A DNA stretch of 64,000 bases from Alnus glutinosa (Eukaryota > Streptophyta > Magnoliopsida > Fagales > Betulaceae). The notes below the pieces were generated by a model, which searched no databases, was not told the origin of the DNA, and was given only the letters and a program-made list of their open reading frames with translations. A program made the position numbers and the translations under genes. Position 1 is the first letter of the stretch. Each line of letters begins with the position of its first letter. The stretch lies in assembly GCF_958979055.1 (NCBI RefSeq), contig NC_084886.1:8579154-8643153 (forward strand), read 5' to 3'. Below are positions 19,001 through 46,568 of the stretch, in pieces.

Positions 19001-20489
19001 ATCAGCAACAGAGGCTTTATTAGACATATTAATAATCTCCTCTGCATCTGCCTCATCAGCATTCCTTCCCAAACGATTGTAGCTGGATGTTTAAGTCTTT
19101 CATGAGAAAAAATTTGAGATTTAGAAGGACAACCAATGAAGTACGTATACTGAGTACCGAGGTAGCATCAAATTCACATAAAACCACATGGTAAAATAGA
19201 GAAGGAAAAAAGAAGAAGCAGATAACATCCATTCAAAAAATGATAACCATGGTTTAAAAGTTCAATTTGAGTTTAGAGAAACTTAAAATAAATTTAAGTC
19301 TGTCAAATAATGTGACTAAACGTGAAAGATCAAACAAGCCATCGCATGTGTAGCTGTGAGGCAAACTTTTAGATCAATTTACATCAACCTCAGTTGGTTG
19401 GCCTTTCCTTTGATTCCATGGGGGAGGATGAGGCCATCTGGTTGGAGAAGCCTTTTGGGGAAGATGAGGTCTATGAGGTGGTGGAAGCCTTGAATGGTGA
19501 TAAGGTCCCGGGCCCAAACGGTTTTACTATGGCATGCTTCCAAACTTGTTGGGATATTCTTAACGGTTCATACTTCAAAAGCAAGCATGCTATCAACAAT
19601 ATTGGGAAAAGAATCCATCCAAGAGGTCTATCAACCAATCAGATGGTCTGCCTACTGGTTTGGCACCTATCTTTGCACAAGAACAGACAGCAGTGTGACT
19701 GACACTAGCCACATACAGTTCATGTTTAGAGGCAAAAATTGTTAATTCAGATAACAAAGAGATACTGACCTGGTATAAAGAAACAGCCGATTTACGTCTG
19801 CTTCAAACTGAAGTTGTCTTGGATCCTTGGCAAACTTGGGATTCTTTGCAAGAGTTTTCACAGCCTGTGAATATCATTTACAAACAAGAAAGGATCTTGT
19901 ATAAAACGACTGAAAATACTATCACATTCATATTATTGGTCAATTAGCTTGTTGGGGAATATATCTATCATTGAATTCCACCACGAACTCCAACTGTAAA
20001 ATTTCCCTTATTGGATCATCTGACCTCAAAGATCTGCTCTTTAGGGTCATTGACTGGAACAATAATTGACAAAGAAAAATCATTTTGATGGAATTTATTC
20101 ATTGGTAGAATTAATTCAACATGTGTATGCAACTATCCCTAAAGAAAAAATTAATCTTATGTCTATATTATTGTGGGTTTGCATAAAGATCAGAAACCCA
20201 GCTCAATTAGTTCAATAAAAGTCAAATATTAGGCTCAGTTGAATAGAACTTCTTGGTTCCGTGAGGTCCCAACTAATGCAAAATCCACTATTGAAATTTT
20301 TTAGTATATTCTCTTCTTCACTTCCTTGCATTTTCTGGGCAAACAAACAGCCCCCAAAGATTGTTATTTTGATAGGAAAACCCTTGAAAAAGAGAGAATA
20401 ATCGTTCCAGTGAAAGAAAAAAGCCTGTTCTAGAGAGAGAGAGAGAGAGAGAGAGATACCTCTTGGAATTTGTGGAATAGAAAAGCCAT
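16074..20489 (-). CDS. SETD9-like SET-domain protein
   Basis: Predicted 403-aa protein in four exons on the minus strand: 20460-20489, 19770-19864, 18808-19082, 16074-16885. The N-terminus starts [10 protein letters not shown], followed by a charged helical region. The C-terminal half matches the SETD9 type of SET domain: '[12 protein letters not shown]', '[12 protein letters not shown]', the substrate/cofactor motif '[13 protein letters not shown]' (about 291-303, corresponding to RFINHxxxPN) and '[10 protein letters not shown]' (about 371-380, corresponding to the EELxxDY motif). A conserved acidic and basic tail ends the protein ('[10 protein letters not shown]'). This suggests a lysine methyltransferase fold; activity and substrate are not shown for plants. 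The 1.9-kb last intron holds an 18-bp-duplicated poly-T insertion, and intron 2 holds a LINE fragment. The start ATG is the first in frame after a 5' leader. Confidence 0.88.
18579..18640 (-). mobile_element. Ultra-short LINE insertion with 18-bp target duplication
   Basis: An ATAAAGAAGTTAAGGTAA copy at 18579-18596 and a second at 18623-18640 with one mismatch flank only poly-T plus GATAAGC (18597-18622). Read on the minus strand the insert is GCTTATC plus poly(A), the exact 3' terminus of the LINE tail at 44349-44446. It lies in the last intron of the SETD9-like gene. Confidence 0.8.
19385..19575 (+). mobile_element. LINE reverse-transcriptase fragment
   Basis: One frame gives '[20 protein letters not shown]' followed by '[20 protein letters not shown]' and 'WDI', the classic N-terminal part of a plant LINE reverse transcriptase (xKxPGPDGFxxxFFQxCW). 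It sits antisense in intron 2 of the SETD9-like gene. Nothing on either side continues the element, so it is a short relic. Confidence 0.8.
20433..20456. repeat. (GA)n tract next to a splice donor
   Basis: About 12 GA units occupy the first bases of intron 1 of the SETD9-like gene, directly beside the donor at 20459. Confidence 0.9.
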
Positions 20490-20792
20490 TGTGAACTGAG
20501 GTCCGAAAGCACTCTCGCCTGTGACGGCTTGCAGAGTAGCTCTCAGTTTTGCAAATAGAGAAATGGAATCCCAACGAACAAAGCATGCCAATTGCCAAAC
20601 CCTGTCTGCAGATCCACGTGCTGAACCTCGATACCAAAATTTGAAGAGAAAAAATAAAAGGATTAAATACGTTTGACAAAAAAAAAAAATTTGCCTCTTC
20701 CTATCGAGAAATGATTATCGTATATCTATTGTATATTTTTTTTGTTCATTTTTTTAAAATTAATTATTAGATTTATAAGACTCACACACAAC

Positions 20793-21088
20793 GACCCCGT
20801 TTAGTAACTCCCTTCCCTCCCCTCCCCTCCCCTTATTATCACATCTTCTAAAAAACATCAACTTCAAAATATTTTTAATTTTTTTTACATTTTATATCAC
20901 ATCAACAATTTTTTATTATTATTTAAATAAAAAAACTCACAACAATACAATTTTTTTTTTTTCATTTTTTCATATAAATTATTTCTACTTTATATCACAT
21001 CAATCACTTTTTACTTTCGCTCAACAAAAAAAATTTCCCATAAGGAGAGGGGACTGGGAAGGGGAAAGGGATTATTAAACGGGGCCCT
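20793..21088. mobile_element. Miniature inverted-repeat element, hAT- or Harbinger-like
   Basis: It begins 'GACCCCGTTTAGTAACTCCC' and ends 'GGGATTATTAAACGGGGCCC', terminal inverted repeats of about 25-30 bp, with a non-coding AT-rich centre that contains two 'TATATCACATCAA' words. The GTTTAGTAAC-type terminus is common in plant hAT or PIF/Harbinger MITEs. I could not settle a target duplication. Confidence 0.65.
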
Positions 21089-21148
21089 TAGTAGTTGATT
21101 TATAAAAAAGAAGTACAAAAAATGTATATGTAACATATCTTTTTGATG

Positions 21149-21597
21149 GTACCTTGTTTATGGCTAAAGACGATGATACCTCCATCCAACTCCCGTCCAA
21201 AAATTGACAAACATCCACGTTAACACATCTAAGAAGCTAACACATGTCTTATACCTAAATAAAAATTAAAAGCTAAAAATAATAAAAACTTTTAAAAAAA
21301 AATTAAAAGCTTTAAAAAAAAAATTAATTAATTAATTTTTTTTAAAAAAAAATGAGAGGTGGCTCGAGGCCGGTTTGGGGGTGGCCGAACTACCTCCAAG
21401 AGCCTTGGGAGTGGCTGAACCACCCCCCCTTTTTTAAGCTTTTAATTTTTTTAAAAGTTTTTATTATTTTAAGTTTTTTAATTTTAATTAAGCATAAAAC
21501 ACGTGTCAGCTTCTTAGAAGTGTTGACGTGGATTTCCGTCAATTTTTGGACGGAAGTTGGACGGAGGTACTATTTCCGTCTTTAGCCATAAACAAGG
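21149..21597. mobile_element. Mutator-like miniature element, long inverted repeats
   Basis: Terminal repeats of roughly 100 bp: 'GTACCTTGTTTATGGCTAAA' at the left is repeated inverted at the right ('TTTAGCCATAAACAAGGTAC'). The inner 'GTCCAAAAATTGAC' is mirrored by 'GTCAATTTTTGGAC'. The core is GC-rich with GGTGGCCGAAC/GGCTGAACCACCCC words. Flanks 'CTTTTTGAT' and 'ATTTACGAT' agree at 6 of 9 positions, a possible decayed target duplication. Confidence 0.75.
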
Positions 21598-22189
21598 TAC
21601 TATTTACGATACAAAATGAATCACAATAAGCAAAAAATAATGTCTTTAAACCTCAAAGGGTGAAAACATATTTAACCGAAAATAACAAATCAAAGAGAGC
21701 CGACGATGTTTTATACTCAGCGTAATTTTTATTTTTCCTTTATATCCTTTATTTTTCCTTGATCTCGAATTTCAGTAATACGTAAAAATGCATTTCCAAG
21801 TAATTTTCTAAAAATTAATCTCCATTTATTTCCATGTAAATATTATTTAATTATTATTTTTAGGACATAGCGTAAAATATTGGCTTAACTTAAAAATATT
21901 TTTAGTTGACCAAATAAAAAAAACATTCGCCATACAAAATGGTTTACACTTCTTGTCTATGTAAATCATTTTTGCGATGCTGTTCCACACTTTTTAGCAG
22001 GTAATTGTGAGATGACTTCTTATGGAGCCTTTCTGCGTTCTGCCTGAGTTATCAGAGGCTGCCTAGACACATACTGTGACAGATGGGCTCTACAAAGACC
22101 TTTTTTCACAAATATCAGCCAAAATTGGAAGTAACATAAATAGATAATTACACATGACCTTTTCACAATTATCGGACAAAATTGGAAGC

Positions 22190-22385
22190 AATATAGATAG
22201 GTATTTTGAAAATTTTAACAAGATTTAATAGAAAATTTTTACGGAGAGTTGAAATTGTAAAAGATTGAAAAATGGATACCCTAAATTGACACTTTTTAAA
22301 ATTTGAATATTTTTTTCATAAGAGATGAAAAATAAAAAATTATAAGTGAATTTCTCTATTTTTTTTCTTTCTATTTTATGTTGTG
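22190..22385. repeat. Half copy of a long-terminal-repeat MITE (family of 38727-39228)
   Basis: It contains 'GATACCCTAAATTGACACTTTTTAAAATTTG' in pieces and 'AAGATTTAATAGAAAATTTT', matching the right arm of the element in SCPL-C intron 6. It lies just before the SCPL relic exon. Confidence 0.5.
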
Positions 22386-22420
22386 TGAAATAATATTAAT
22401 ATTGATTGGTCCGTCTCCGT

Positions 22421-22542
22421 GGGAGGGCTGGACTGTTACCTATGAGGGTGAGAGGAGCAGGCAATCAAGTTCCCGCATTCTCTCCAAATCATCAGACACT
22501 CAATTCCTAGCCAACGAGAAGCTGCCATCTGATGCATTCTGA
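22421..22542 (+). pseudogene. SCPL last-exon relic
   Basis: A remnant of a further serine carboxypeptidase copy. Part reads 'VRGAGNQVPAFSPNHQTLNS', matching '[20 protein letters not shown]' of copy A, with the catalytic His replaced by Asn. A different frame then gives 'LANEKLPSDAF' and a stop, matching the C-terminus of copy C ([11 protein letters not shown]). A frameshift therefore separates the two halves. No other exon of this copy was found upstream, where the sequence is transposon-like. It shows the array once held at least four members. Confidence 0.82.
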
Positions 22543-22680
22543 TCATTGATCGGTGCTTCCTACGTAGCATGAGACGAGAAATTAAGAATATATATATATA
22601 TATATATTTGATCAGGTCAAATTAATCCTTTCGAGAAATGAAAAGTTTATTTGTGAATAATATTCTTCGAAGATCACTTG

Positions 22681-22692
22681 CTATTTAAACCA
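22681..22692 (+). promoter_or_regulatory. TATA-type promoter box, SCPL copy B
   Basis: CTATTTAAACCA lies 48 bases before the copy B ATG. The identical 12-mer precedes copy C (33780-33791), so it is probably the inherited TATA box of both paralogues. Confidence 0.6.
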
Positions 22693-22739
22693 GTCTTGAA
22701 TGAGGAGAGAATAGAGTACTGAGATATATTGGGGTCCCT

Positions 22740-27690
<4,951 letters not shown>

Positions 27691-27805
27691 TGTTCCTCGT
27701 GTACCTTTTTTTTTTCTTCTTCTTTGAAAGCAATTGATCAACAAGCGACCATTTATTCGATAAATTTGTAGTCAAGGTATACGTAGTTGCTGTTTCGTTC
27801 CAAAT

Positions 27806-27811
27806 AATAAA
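27806..27811 (+). terminator. AATAAA polyadenylation signal, SCPL copy B
   Basis: A canonical hexamer 116 bases after the stop codon. Confidence 0.5.
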
Positions 27812-28129
27812 TGTAGTATATATATATATTACTAAACATAAACGGTTACGGTGGGTACAATATCGTGGACATTGTGTAAAAGCCTACTCTCATATATGAT
27901 AATATGAATAGAGTAGGCTTTTAAATTTATCATCTGTTCATTTATTTTTCAAAATAATTTTCAACTCTCATTTAAACTCTGTTCATCTGTTCATTTAAAC
28001 TCTATTAAATTTAAAAAAGAGATGAATGAACTCTATTCATCTGTTCCAAGTTCCAAGTGATGGATCAATTGAATGGTTGCGATTGGTTTTCTTTCTTCTT
28101 CTTTTTGTCTTTGTTTTTGTTTTTTTTCT

Positions 28130-29287
28130 GGGTTAAATACCCTATTGGTACCTGAGTTTTACGTGATTTTAAATTTAGTACCTCAGTTTTGTTTTGTATT
28201 ATAGGTGGTACCTGAATTAAGGGTAAAAACTCATTTGATACCTCTATTAGATTTTCCGTCTGAATTTTAACGTCTCGCCACATGTCAACCGTTGAGGTTG
28301 ACACGTGGCACTACATAAAAAAAAATTAAAAATTAAAAATTGAAATCTTTAAAAAATGATTAAAAATAATAAAATTTTTAAAAAAAAAATTAAAAAAAAA
28401 AAAAAAAGAAAAAAAAAAGAAGAGGGGCCACCCCCATTTTGGCCAAGGAGGTGGCCCAGCCACCCCCTTGGCCGGTCTGGCCAGTCTGGGGTGGCCGAAC
28501 CACCCCCCATGGGGTGGCTCGGCCACCCCATGGTAGAAAAAAAGAAAAAAAAAATTATAGGTTTTGGCCCTTGGGGGTGGCCAAAACCCATCAAAAAAAA
28601 TTTGAGGGTTTGCCCTTGGGGGTGGCCGAACCACCCCTGTGGCCCTAGGGGGTGCCCTAGGGGGTGGGTCGGCCACCCCCAAGGGCCAAAACCCATCCAA
28701 AAAGAAATTTAGGGTTTGCCCTTTGGGGTGGCCGAACCACCCCCATGGGCCACGGGGGTGGTTCGGCCACCCCCATACCAGCCGGCCTGGGGTGGCCGAA
28801 TCACCCCCGTGGCCCTAGGGGGTGGTTCGGCCACCCCAAAGGGCCAAAACTCATTAAAAAAAAAATTGAGGGTTTGCCTTTGGGGGTGGCCGAACCACCC
28901 CCATGGGCCATAGGGGTGGTTCAGCCACCCCCAGACCGGCCGGCCTAGGGTGACCGAACCACCCCCGTGGCCCATGGGGGTGGTTCGGCCACCCCCAAGG
29001 GCCAAAACGCATCATTTTTTTTCTTTTTTTCTACCATGGGGTGGCCGAACCACCCCCTATTCTTTTTTCTTTTTTTAATTTTATTTTTTAAAATTTTATT
29101 ATTTTTTATCATTTTTTAAAGATTTCAATTTTTTATTTTTAATTTTTTTTACGTAGTGCCACGTGTCAAACATAGGTACCAAATGTGTTTTTACCTTTAA
29201 TTCAGGTACCACCTATGATACAAAACAAAACTGAGGTACTAAATTTAAAATCACGTAAAACTCAGGTACCAATAGGGTATTTAACCA
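28130..29287. mobile_element. Mutator-like foldback element with GC-rich palindrome array
   Basis: Terminal inverted repeats of nearly 300 bp run 'GGGTTAAATACCCTATTGGT...' inward to '...CACGTGGCACTAC', with the inverse at the right. The flanks TTTTTTTCT (28121-28129 and 29288-29296) are identical 9-bp candidate target duplications, though T-rich. Between the arms, about 28430-29065 is GC-rich and contains about 13 alternating copies of GGGGTGGCCGAACCACCCC and its mirror GGGGTGGTTCGGCCACCCC. They are organised in units opened by 'GGGTTTGCCCTT' and closed by 'AAGGGCCAAAAC'. It has no transposase and is non-autonomous. Confidence 0.85.
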
Positions 29288-29950
29288 TTTTTTTCTTAAT
29301 TCAATAAGGAAAAAAAGATTACAGAGGCAAATCCTTCACACTCCTGATCTAAAAGGAATAAGAAGTTGACGATCCTATAAACGAAAAAGAGATGGACTCC
29401 TCAACAATATATAGACCTAAAACAAATCAAAATAGTGCTGAAATAATTACATATAATAGACAATTGATCAAATAAATAATCGTGAGACCGCACAAAACGT
29501 TTATAAAAGCTAAAGACACACGTATTAAAACAAACATATCTCACAATAGCATGTGATTGTATTTGAGAAGACATTTAATTTGGTGGCAAAGATGACTAAT
29601 AATGCGATTAGAAGTCGTCAGTCCTGTTGCTATTGCGCAAAACTTAGACTGCAATTACAATTTTGTAATGTAATAAACTATAATTAATAAGAATTTAGAT
29701 GGAGTTATGAACTAACTAAAAAGTCTAAGCCATGTTGGAACTAATATTTATGTCCCTTTCCTAACTTTGTACAAATTCTACTATAGGGTGGCTGGCCATA
29801 CGAATTCCATATTAGTATTTAATGTGAGAGCCGTAAGAAAAGAACAGGTCGAGAGTCTTGTGCGGCTACCCCAAAATCGACTAGTTTTTTTTTATTAATA
29901 TTATTTTGGTATTCTTTTTTTAAATATATAATATATATATTGTAACATGT

Positions 29951-30034
29951 AGAAGTAATGTTTGTTGCACAACAAATTTTCACGTCAGTTTTATTATACA
30001 AAGTGTATATATTTGTTGTGCATCAAACATTACT
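29951..30034. repeat. Short hairpin MITE-like element
   Basis: 'AGTAATGTTTGTTGCACAAC' pairs with 'GTTGTGCATCAAACATTACT' across about 35 bp, one mismatch in the arms. Confidence 0.65.
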
Positions 30035-30899
30035 CAGCATATAATATGTGACATGGAAAAACTGCTTACATGTCATTAATCTCGACATAGGTGACCATGC
30101 GGCTACCTAGCTTCTTTGCCATTGGAGGTAGCCGTGCCACTGCCTCTCTTTATTTTTATTTTTTTTTTATATGTTTTTTAAGTAGTAAGTTAATTCCTAG
30201 ACTTGAAAAATGAAGCATTTGTTTTTTCAAAATATTTCTATAAGAAGATGTGAAATATTTTATAAAAGACATGCTATACATCATTTTCTTTGTCCTCCTT
30301 CTATCTTTACACTTTTCAAAATTGATATTGAATCTGTAAAGCCATGTGTGAGATACACATGAGCCCCACGGCCCCACATATCCAATGACGATTTTGAAAA
30401 TCGGGAGGATGGGAGAATGATTGGAAGAAATAAACCATTTCTCTTCGTGTAAAAGTTAAAACCAACATAATTCAAGCCCATCAGTGCTTGAGCATTAAAA
30501 AATAATAATAATAATAATAACCAAAAAATAAAAAACTTAGTGCCACCCAGGCAAATAGTGGCAAGCCATGGCAACCACAAAAGCATGCCATGGCATCTAC
30601 CAAGCCATATCATGGCACCAACAAGAAAGGTTTTGGCATTGCCATTAACCTCTGTTTGTAGCTTGACAATTATAAAAGCATGACCAAAAGCATAGAAGAT
30701 AAGATTGGATAGGGGGACCAAAGTTTCTAGTAGAACCTCCCAATGAGAAGATCCACACAAGCTGACAAGCTTGATCATGAAAAGATCTTAGCCGAAATTT
30801 GGAACCATGCACAATAAATTAGATATGTCCTCTCCTACCAATGGATCAAAAGAACTCATTCATCGAAAAGGAAAAAAAAAATATGTTAAATGTTATTCT

Positions 30900-31270
30900 T
30901 AAATCTTAAAACATAAATTTTTTTTTAGAACTTCACCTATAACTACCGATTTTTAATCACTTTTGTAAAAAGATACCCAAATTTTAAAAAGTGTTAATTT
31001 AGGGTATCAATCTTTCAATTTTTTTCAATTTCAACCATATGTTAGAATTTTTAGTTAAATCCTGTCAAATTTCTAAAAATACTCCTCTTTTTTTTAGGAA
31101 AAAAAATAATAATTTTTTTTTGTTATTCAAATATTGAGTAATTGACATGTAGACTTTTCTAAAACCCTTTTTCATTTCCCAAACATCGAAAACTCTTTTG
31201 AAATACCAGTTAACCAAATAGAGTTTTAGATGAGGTCCCTAGTATAACGACAAAACTCTTATCAAAACTC
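30900..31270. repeat. Degraded relative of the 38727-39228 MITE family
   Basis: Shared words include 'TTTTAAAAAGTGTTAATTTAG', 'CAATTTTTTTCAATTTCA' and 'GTTAAATCCTGTCAAATTTC', in the same order as the left arm at 38760-38920. The right arm is hard to see. Confidence 0.5.
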
Positions 31271-32655
31271 AAAGTACTTCTTAAAAAAACACGAAATAAT
31301 TTTTTTTTTTTTTTTTAAAAAAAATATATATATATATATTGGAAGATGCTACGATGGTGTTACTACGGGCCACCATTTGGCAGTCCTGCGGTAGCCATAA
31401 GACAATTTTGGTGGCCACGTCTCTAGCAGTTGCTGCACGTGGTCACTTAAGGCATTTGGTGGTCGATCACCGGCCGCCACCATATTGTGGACACAGTGTC
31501 GCCATCTTTTTTACACAGTTTTTTTGTTTCTATTATTTTTTTTTAAAAAAAAAAATATTTACCAATTTTTGTTTCAAAATTACACTCCAAAATTTTACCA
31601 AACAATTTTACCGTTGTGGTTGTGGACCTCATATACAACTCATTTTTCAAACGTGTTCCCACTAAATCAATTTTCAATTTTTACACTTTTTTTTCAGAAT
31701 TAAACACTGCTCAAAACTTTATCGAACAATGTTGAGCTGCACGAATGGGAACAATTAAGTTTTGAGACATCTATAGTTTGTCACAAACAAGTTTTTACTT
31801 GGTTTCAAAACAAGCAACGGTCAAGTGTGCTATTATGAAATCGTTGTGCTAACAAACAGCTAGCTAGGTAACGGATTAAGCTTGAAAAAGCCGTTGCCTA
31901 GCCTTCTATATATGGTCCAATAGTAATAAATAAATAAGTAGGTTTAAGTAGAGATCACAATTCATAACATTTCCAAGCAATTGACTGGACAGCAGATCGA
32001 TCTCGTCCTTTCATTCATGATTCATAACATCAAGGCGTGCTTCAAAGGCCGGTTTCAATGCCAAGAGATTGACTGACTGGACCGCAGATCTCGTCCTTTT
32101 AATAGCTCCAAGAATCAACATGGCTAACTCACATTTAGGACTTATGAGTTCTGAAAAGTCTCTCCCACGTACATTTATTTATTTTTAAGTCTAAATTCAA
32201 ATTTGTCCCCCGGATTTCCTTGAAGTAGCTCAAAGAATGTCCGCCCTACGCTTCTGAAATTCCAAACTTTCCCTTCGGTTGTAGTGGAAGTATACATACG
32301 AAAAAGCTTTCTTTTAAATTAGATTAGAGGACTCTTATAATTTAAATAAGATTAATAGAGCATATGTTATTCTTATTAAAAGTGTATGTAAAAATTAAGT
32401 GCTCTAATTCCTCCGATCTAATTTAAAAAAAAAAACTTGTCCTATAAAAAATTTCTTCCAACCCAATCAAAGGAAAATTTGTCCTGTAAAAATTAAACAA
32501 CAGCCCTTCTATGCATAGGAGCAGCGGACTGAACTAAAATGTTAGATGGAGGAAAAATAAAAAATAAAAAGAAAAGAAAAAAGAAAGAAGTAAAAAGGAA
32601 ACAAGATTTTTTTTTTTGGAGTAGTTCCACCCCTATAATAAGAGCTTATAATTTT

Positions 32656-32785
32656 GGATAATGCTAAAAAAAATCAACTATACACGAGTTACACACCCCC
32701 CCTCTCACATGGAGTGGACCCACCAAATGTAGATATCACTTCATGTGAAAAGGGGAGTGTGTAACTGGTGTGTTTCTAACACCCC
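32656..32785. mobile_element. Small MITE with 10-bp target duplication
   Basis: A 130-bp element with inverted arms 'ATACACGAGTTACACAC' and 'GTGTGTAACTGGTGTGT' is flanked by identical TTATAATTTT at 32646-32655 and 32786-32795. A 9-10 bp duplication fits a Mutator-type origin. Confidence 0.75.
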
Positions 32786-32842
32786 TTATAATTTTTAGGG
32801 TAAAGTTCACATATCACCTTCAAAGATAAATGATTTTTCTAC

Positions 32843-32970
32843 ATCACATTATCCTACATCAATCCTATACCAAGACGTACATATAGGGTGTGAGACCTAT
32901 GCATGTAGGTCCCATATACATGGGTCCCACACCCAATGTGTCTTGGTGTAGGATTGATGTAGAATAACAT
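32843..32970. mobile_element. Small palindromic MITE
   Basis: 'CTACATCAATCCTATACCAAGAC' on the left is mirrored by 'GTCTTGGTGTAGGATTGATGTAG' on the right, and 'GGGTGTGAGACC' by 'GGGTCCCACACCC'. The element is almost entirely self-complementary. Target duplication unresolved. Confidence 0.7.
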
Positions 32971-33779
32971 ATCTCAATACCCTTAGTAAAAAAATACTAA
33001 AAATTAAAAATACATAAAATCAAGGGTGGTCAAATTTAAAAACTAGAAGAAAAATAAAAGCTTTCATTTTTTGTTTTTTTTAAGAAATTAAAAAAATTTC
33101 ATTTTTTTAAAAATATTAAAAATATAGTTATTTTTTAAATAAAAAATTTCGTTTTTTTTTTTTTTTAAAAAAACTTTTTATAAAGTATTTTTGTTTTATT
33201 GTAAAAATTGTAAGGTCATTTTTGTCTTTTTATTCTCGCCTCGAGGAAATTGACAATGTTTTGGGAGAAGTATTACACTTGCCAAATTTTATTTCTCAAG
33301 AGTTGATCTCTAGCTAAATGATGTGTCAATCATAAATGAAATCTATTTTTTTGAAAAATGTGTCGATCACCAATTCACCATCTTATAGGATGGTGGTATA
33401 TCATTTGAGAACTACTTTTAGGAATGAAAATTTGAGAAGTAAAGCATTTATTATATTTTTGTAGTTTGGGAGGCACGATGTCCTAATTGAAAGTTCGAAA
33501 AAAATATTGATGACAATTTGAAGAAAGTTTGTGAACTATTTCCTAATTTTTGAAAGTCCAAACGGGGGCCTTAATTTTGACGGGAAGCACCAAAACAAGA
33601 GATAATTCTACAGCTTTAGGAAACAATATTAGATCATGGTAAAATATATATATATATATATAAAAAATATTAAAAAAAAAAAAAGGAAACAATATTAGAG
33701 TGAACCTTTTGTATTAAACAAAAGGCATAAACCGCCATATTACAGGTGACTCCTTATTTGTCTTTGAAACATGGCCTTA

Positions 33780-33791
33780 CTATTTAAACCA
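33780..33791 (+). promoter_or_regulatory. TATA-type promoter box, SCPL copy C
   Basis: CTATTTAAACCA, identical to the copy B box, lies 94 bases before the ATG. Most of the extra distance relative to copy B is a GA tract. Confidence 0.6.
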
Positions 33792-33806
33792 CATGGTGCT
33801 GCGTTA

Positions 33807-33811
<5 letters not shown>

Positions 33812-33848
<37 letters not shown>
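33812..33848 (+). repeat. (GA)n tract in SCPL-C 5' leader
   Basis: About 18 GA units lie between the promoter box and the ATG. Such tracts in plant leaders can bind GAGA-type factors; that role is inferred. Confidence 0.9.
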
Positions 33849-33852
<4 letters not shown>

Positions 33853-33884
33853 AAAGATAAGGAGATCAGAGGCAGGTGGTCCTA

Positions 33885-40349
<6,465 letters not shown>

Positions 40350-40747
40350 TATTGCTAGTTCACCTGCTTTTAGTTTCATCCTCATTTGATTTTAAGATTG
40401 GGACCAAGCATATCTTTATCATTGTATTGCAATCATGGTTTGAACTTTTCAGTCAATTGTTTTCCTTGAAACCTAAATGCCATCATTGTGTTAAATGTTA
40501 ATGTTGAAACACCCAAGTAACAAAGCAAACTTAAGAGATAGCATTGATCAAATCACATAAAAACAATGTCTACTACTATTGCACGATTGATTTGTCTTAC
40601 AGCTTACAACGAATCAAACAATTATTCTTATTAAAGTTACAACAAAACAAGAGCTCCAAGGATGAATCACCCTTTGGAAGCAATCACCTAATGAGAGTAA
40701 AACATGAATGATTTCACTCACTTTACTTCCTCTACAGTTACCCTACT

Positions 40748-46568
<5,821 letters not shown>

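Larger units (their letters stand above)
27691..33779. other. Repeat-rich interval between SCPL copies B and C
   Basis: No supportable gene lies in these 6 kb. It holds the large palindrome-array element (28130-29287), a short hairpin (29951-30034), a half copy of the 38727-39228 family (about 30900-31270), two small inverted-repeat elements (32656-32785 and 32843-32970), and AT-rich low-complexity sequence. A 165-codon minus-strand frame (30281-30778) has no homology I recognise. Confidence 0.55.

Noticed and set aside
28326-29005. Several 65-124 codon frames on both strands rich in Gly, Pro, Trp
   Set aside because: All are translations of the GC-rich palindrome array and shift with the repeat unit; they are products of repetition, not genes.
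30281-30778. 165-codon minus-strand frame
   Set aside because: Long, but includes an ATT/TTA repeat-coded Leu/Phe run and CCATGGCA-type internal repeats, no recognised domain and no plausible splice partners. Left unannotated.
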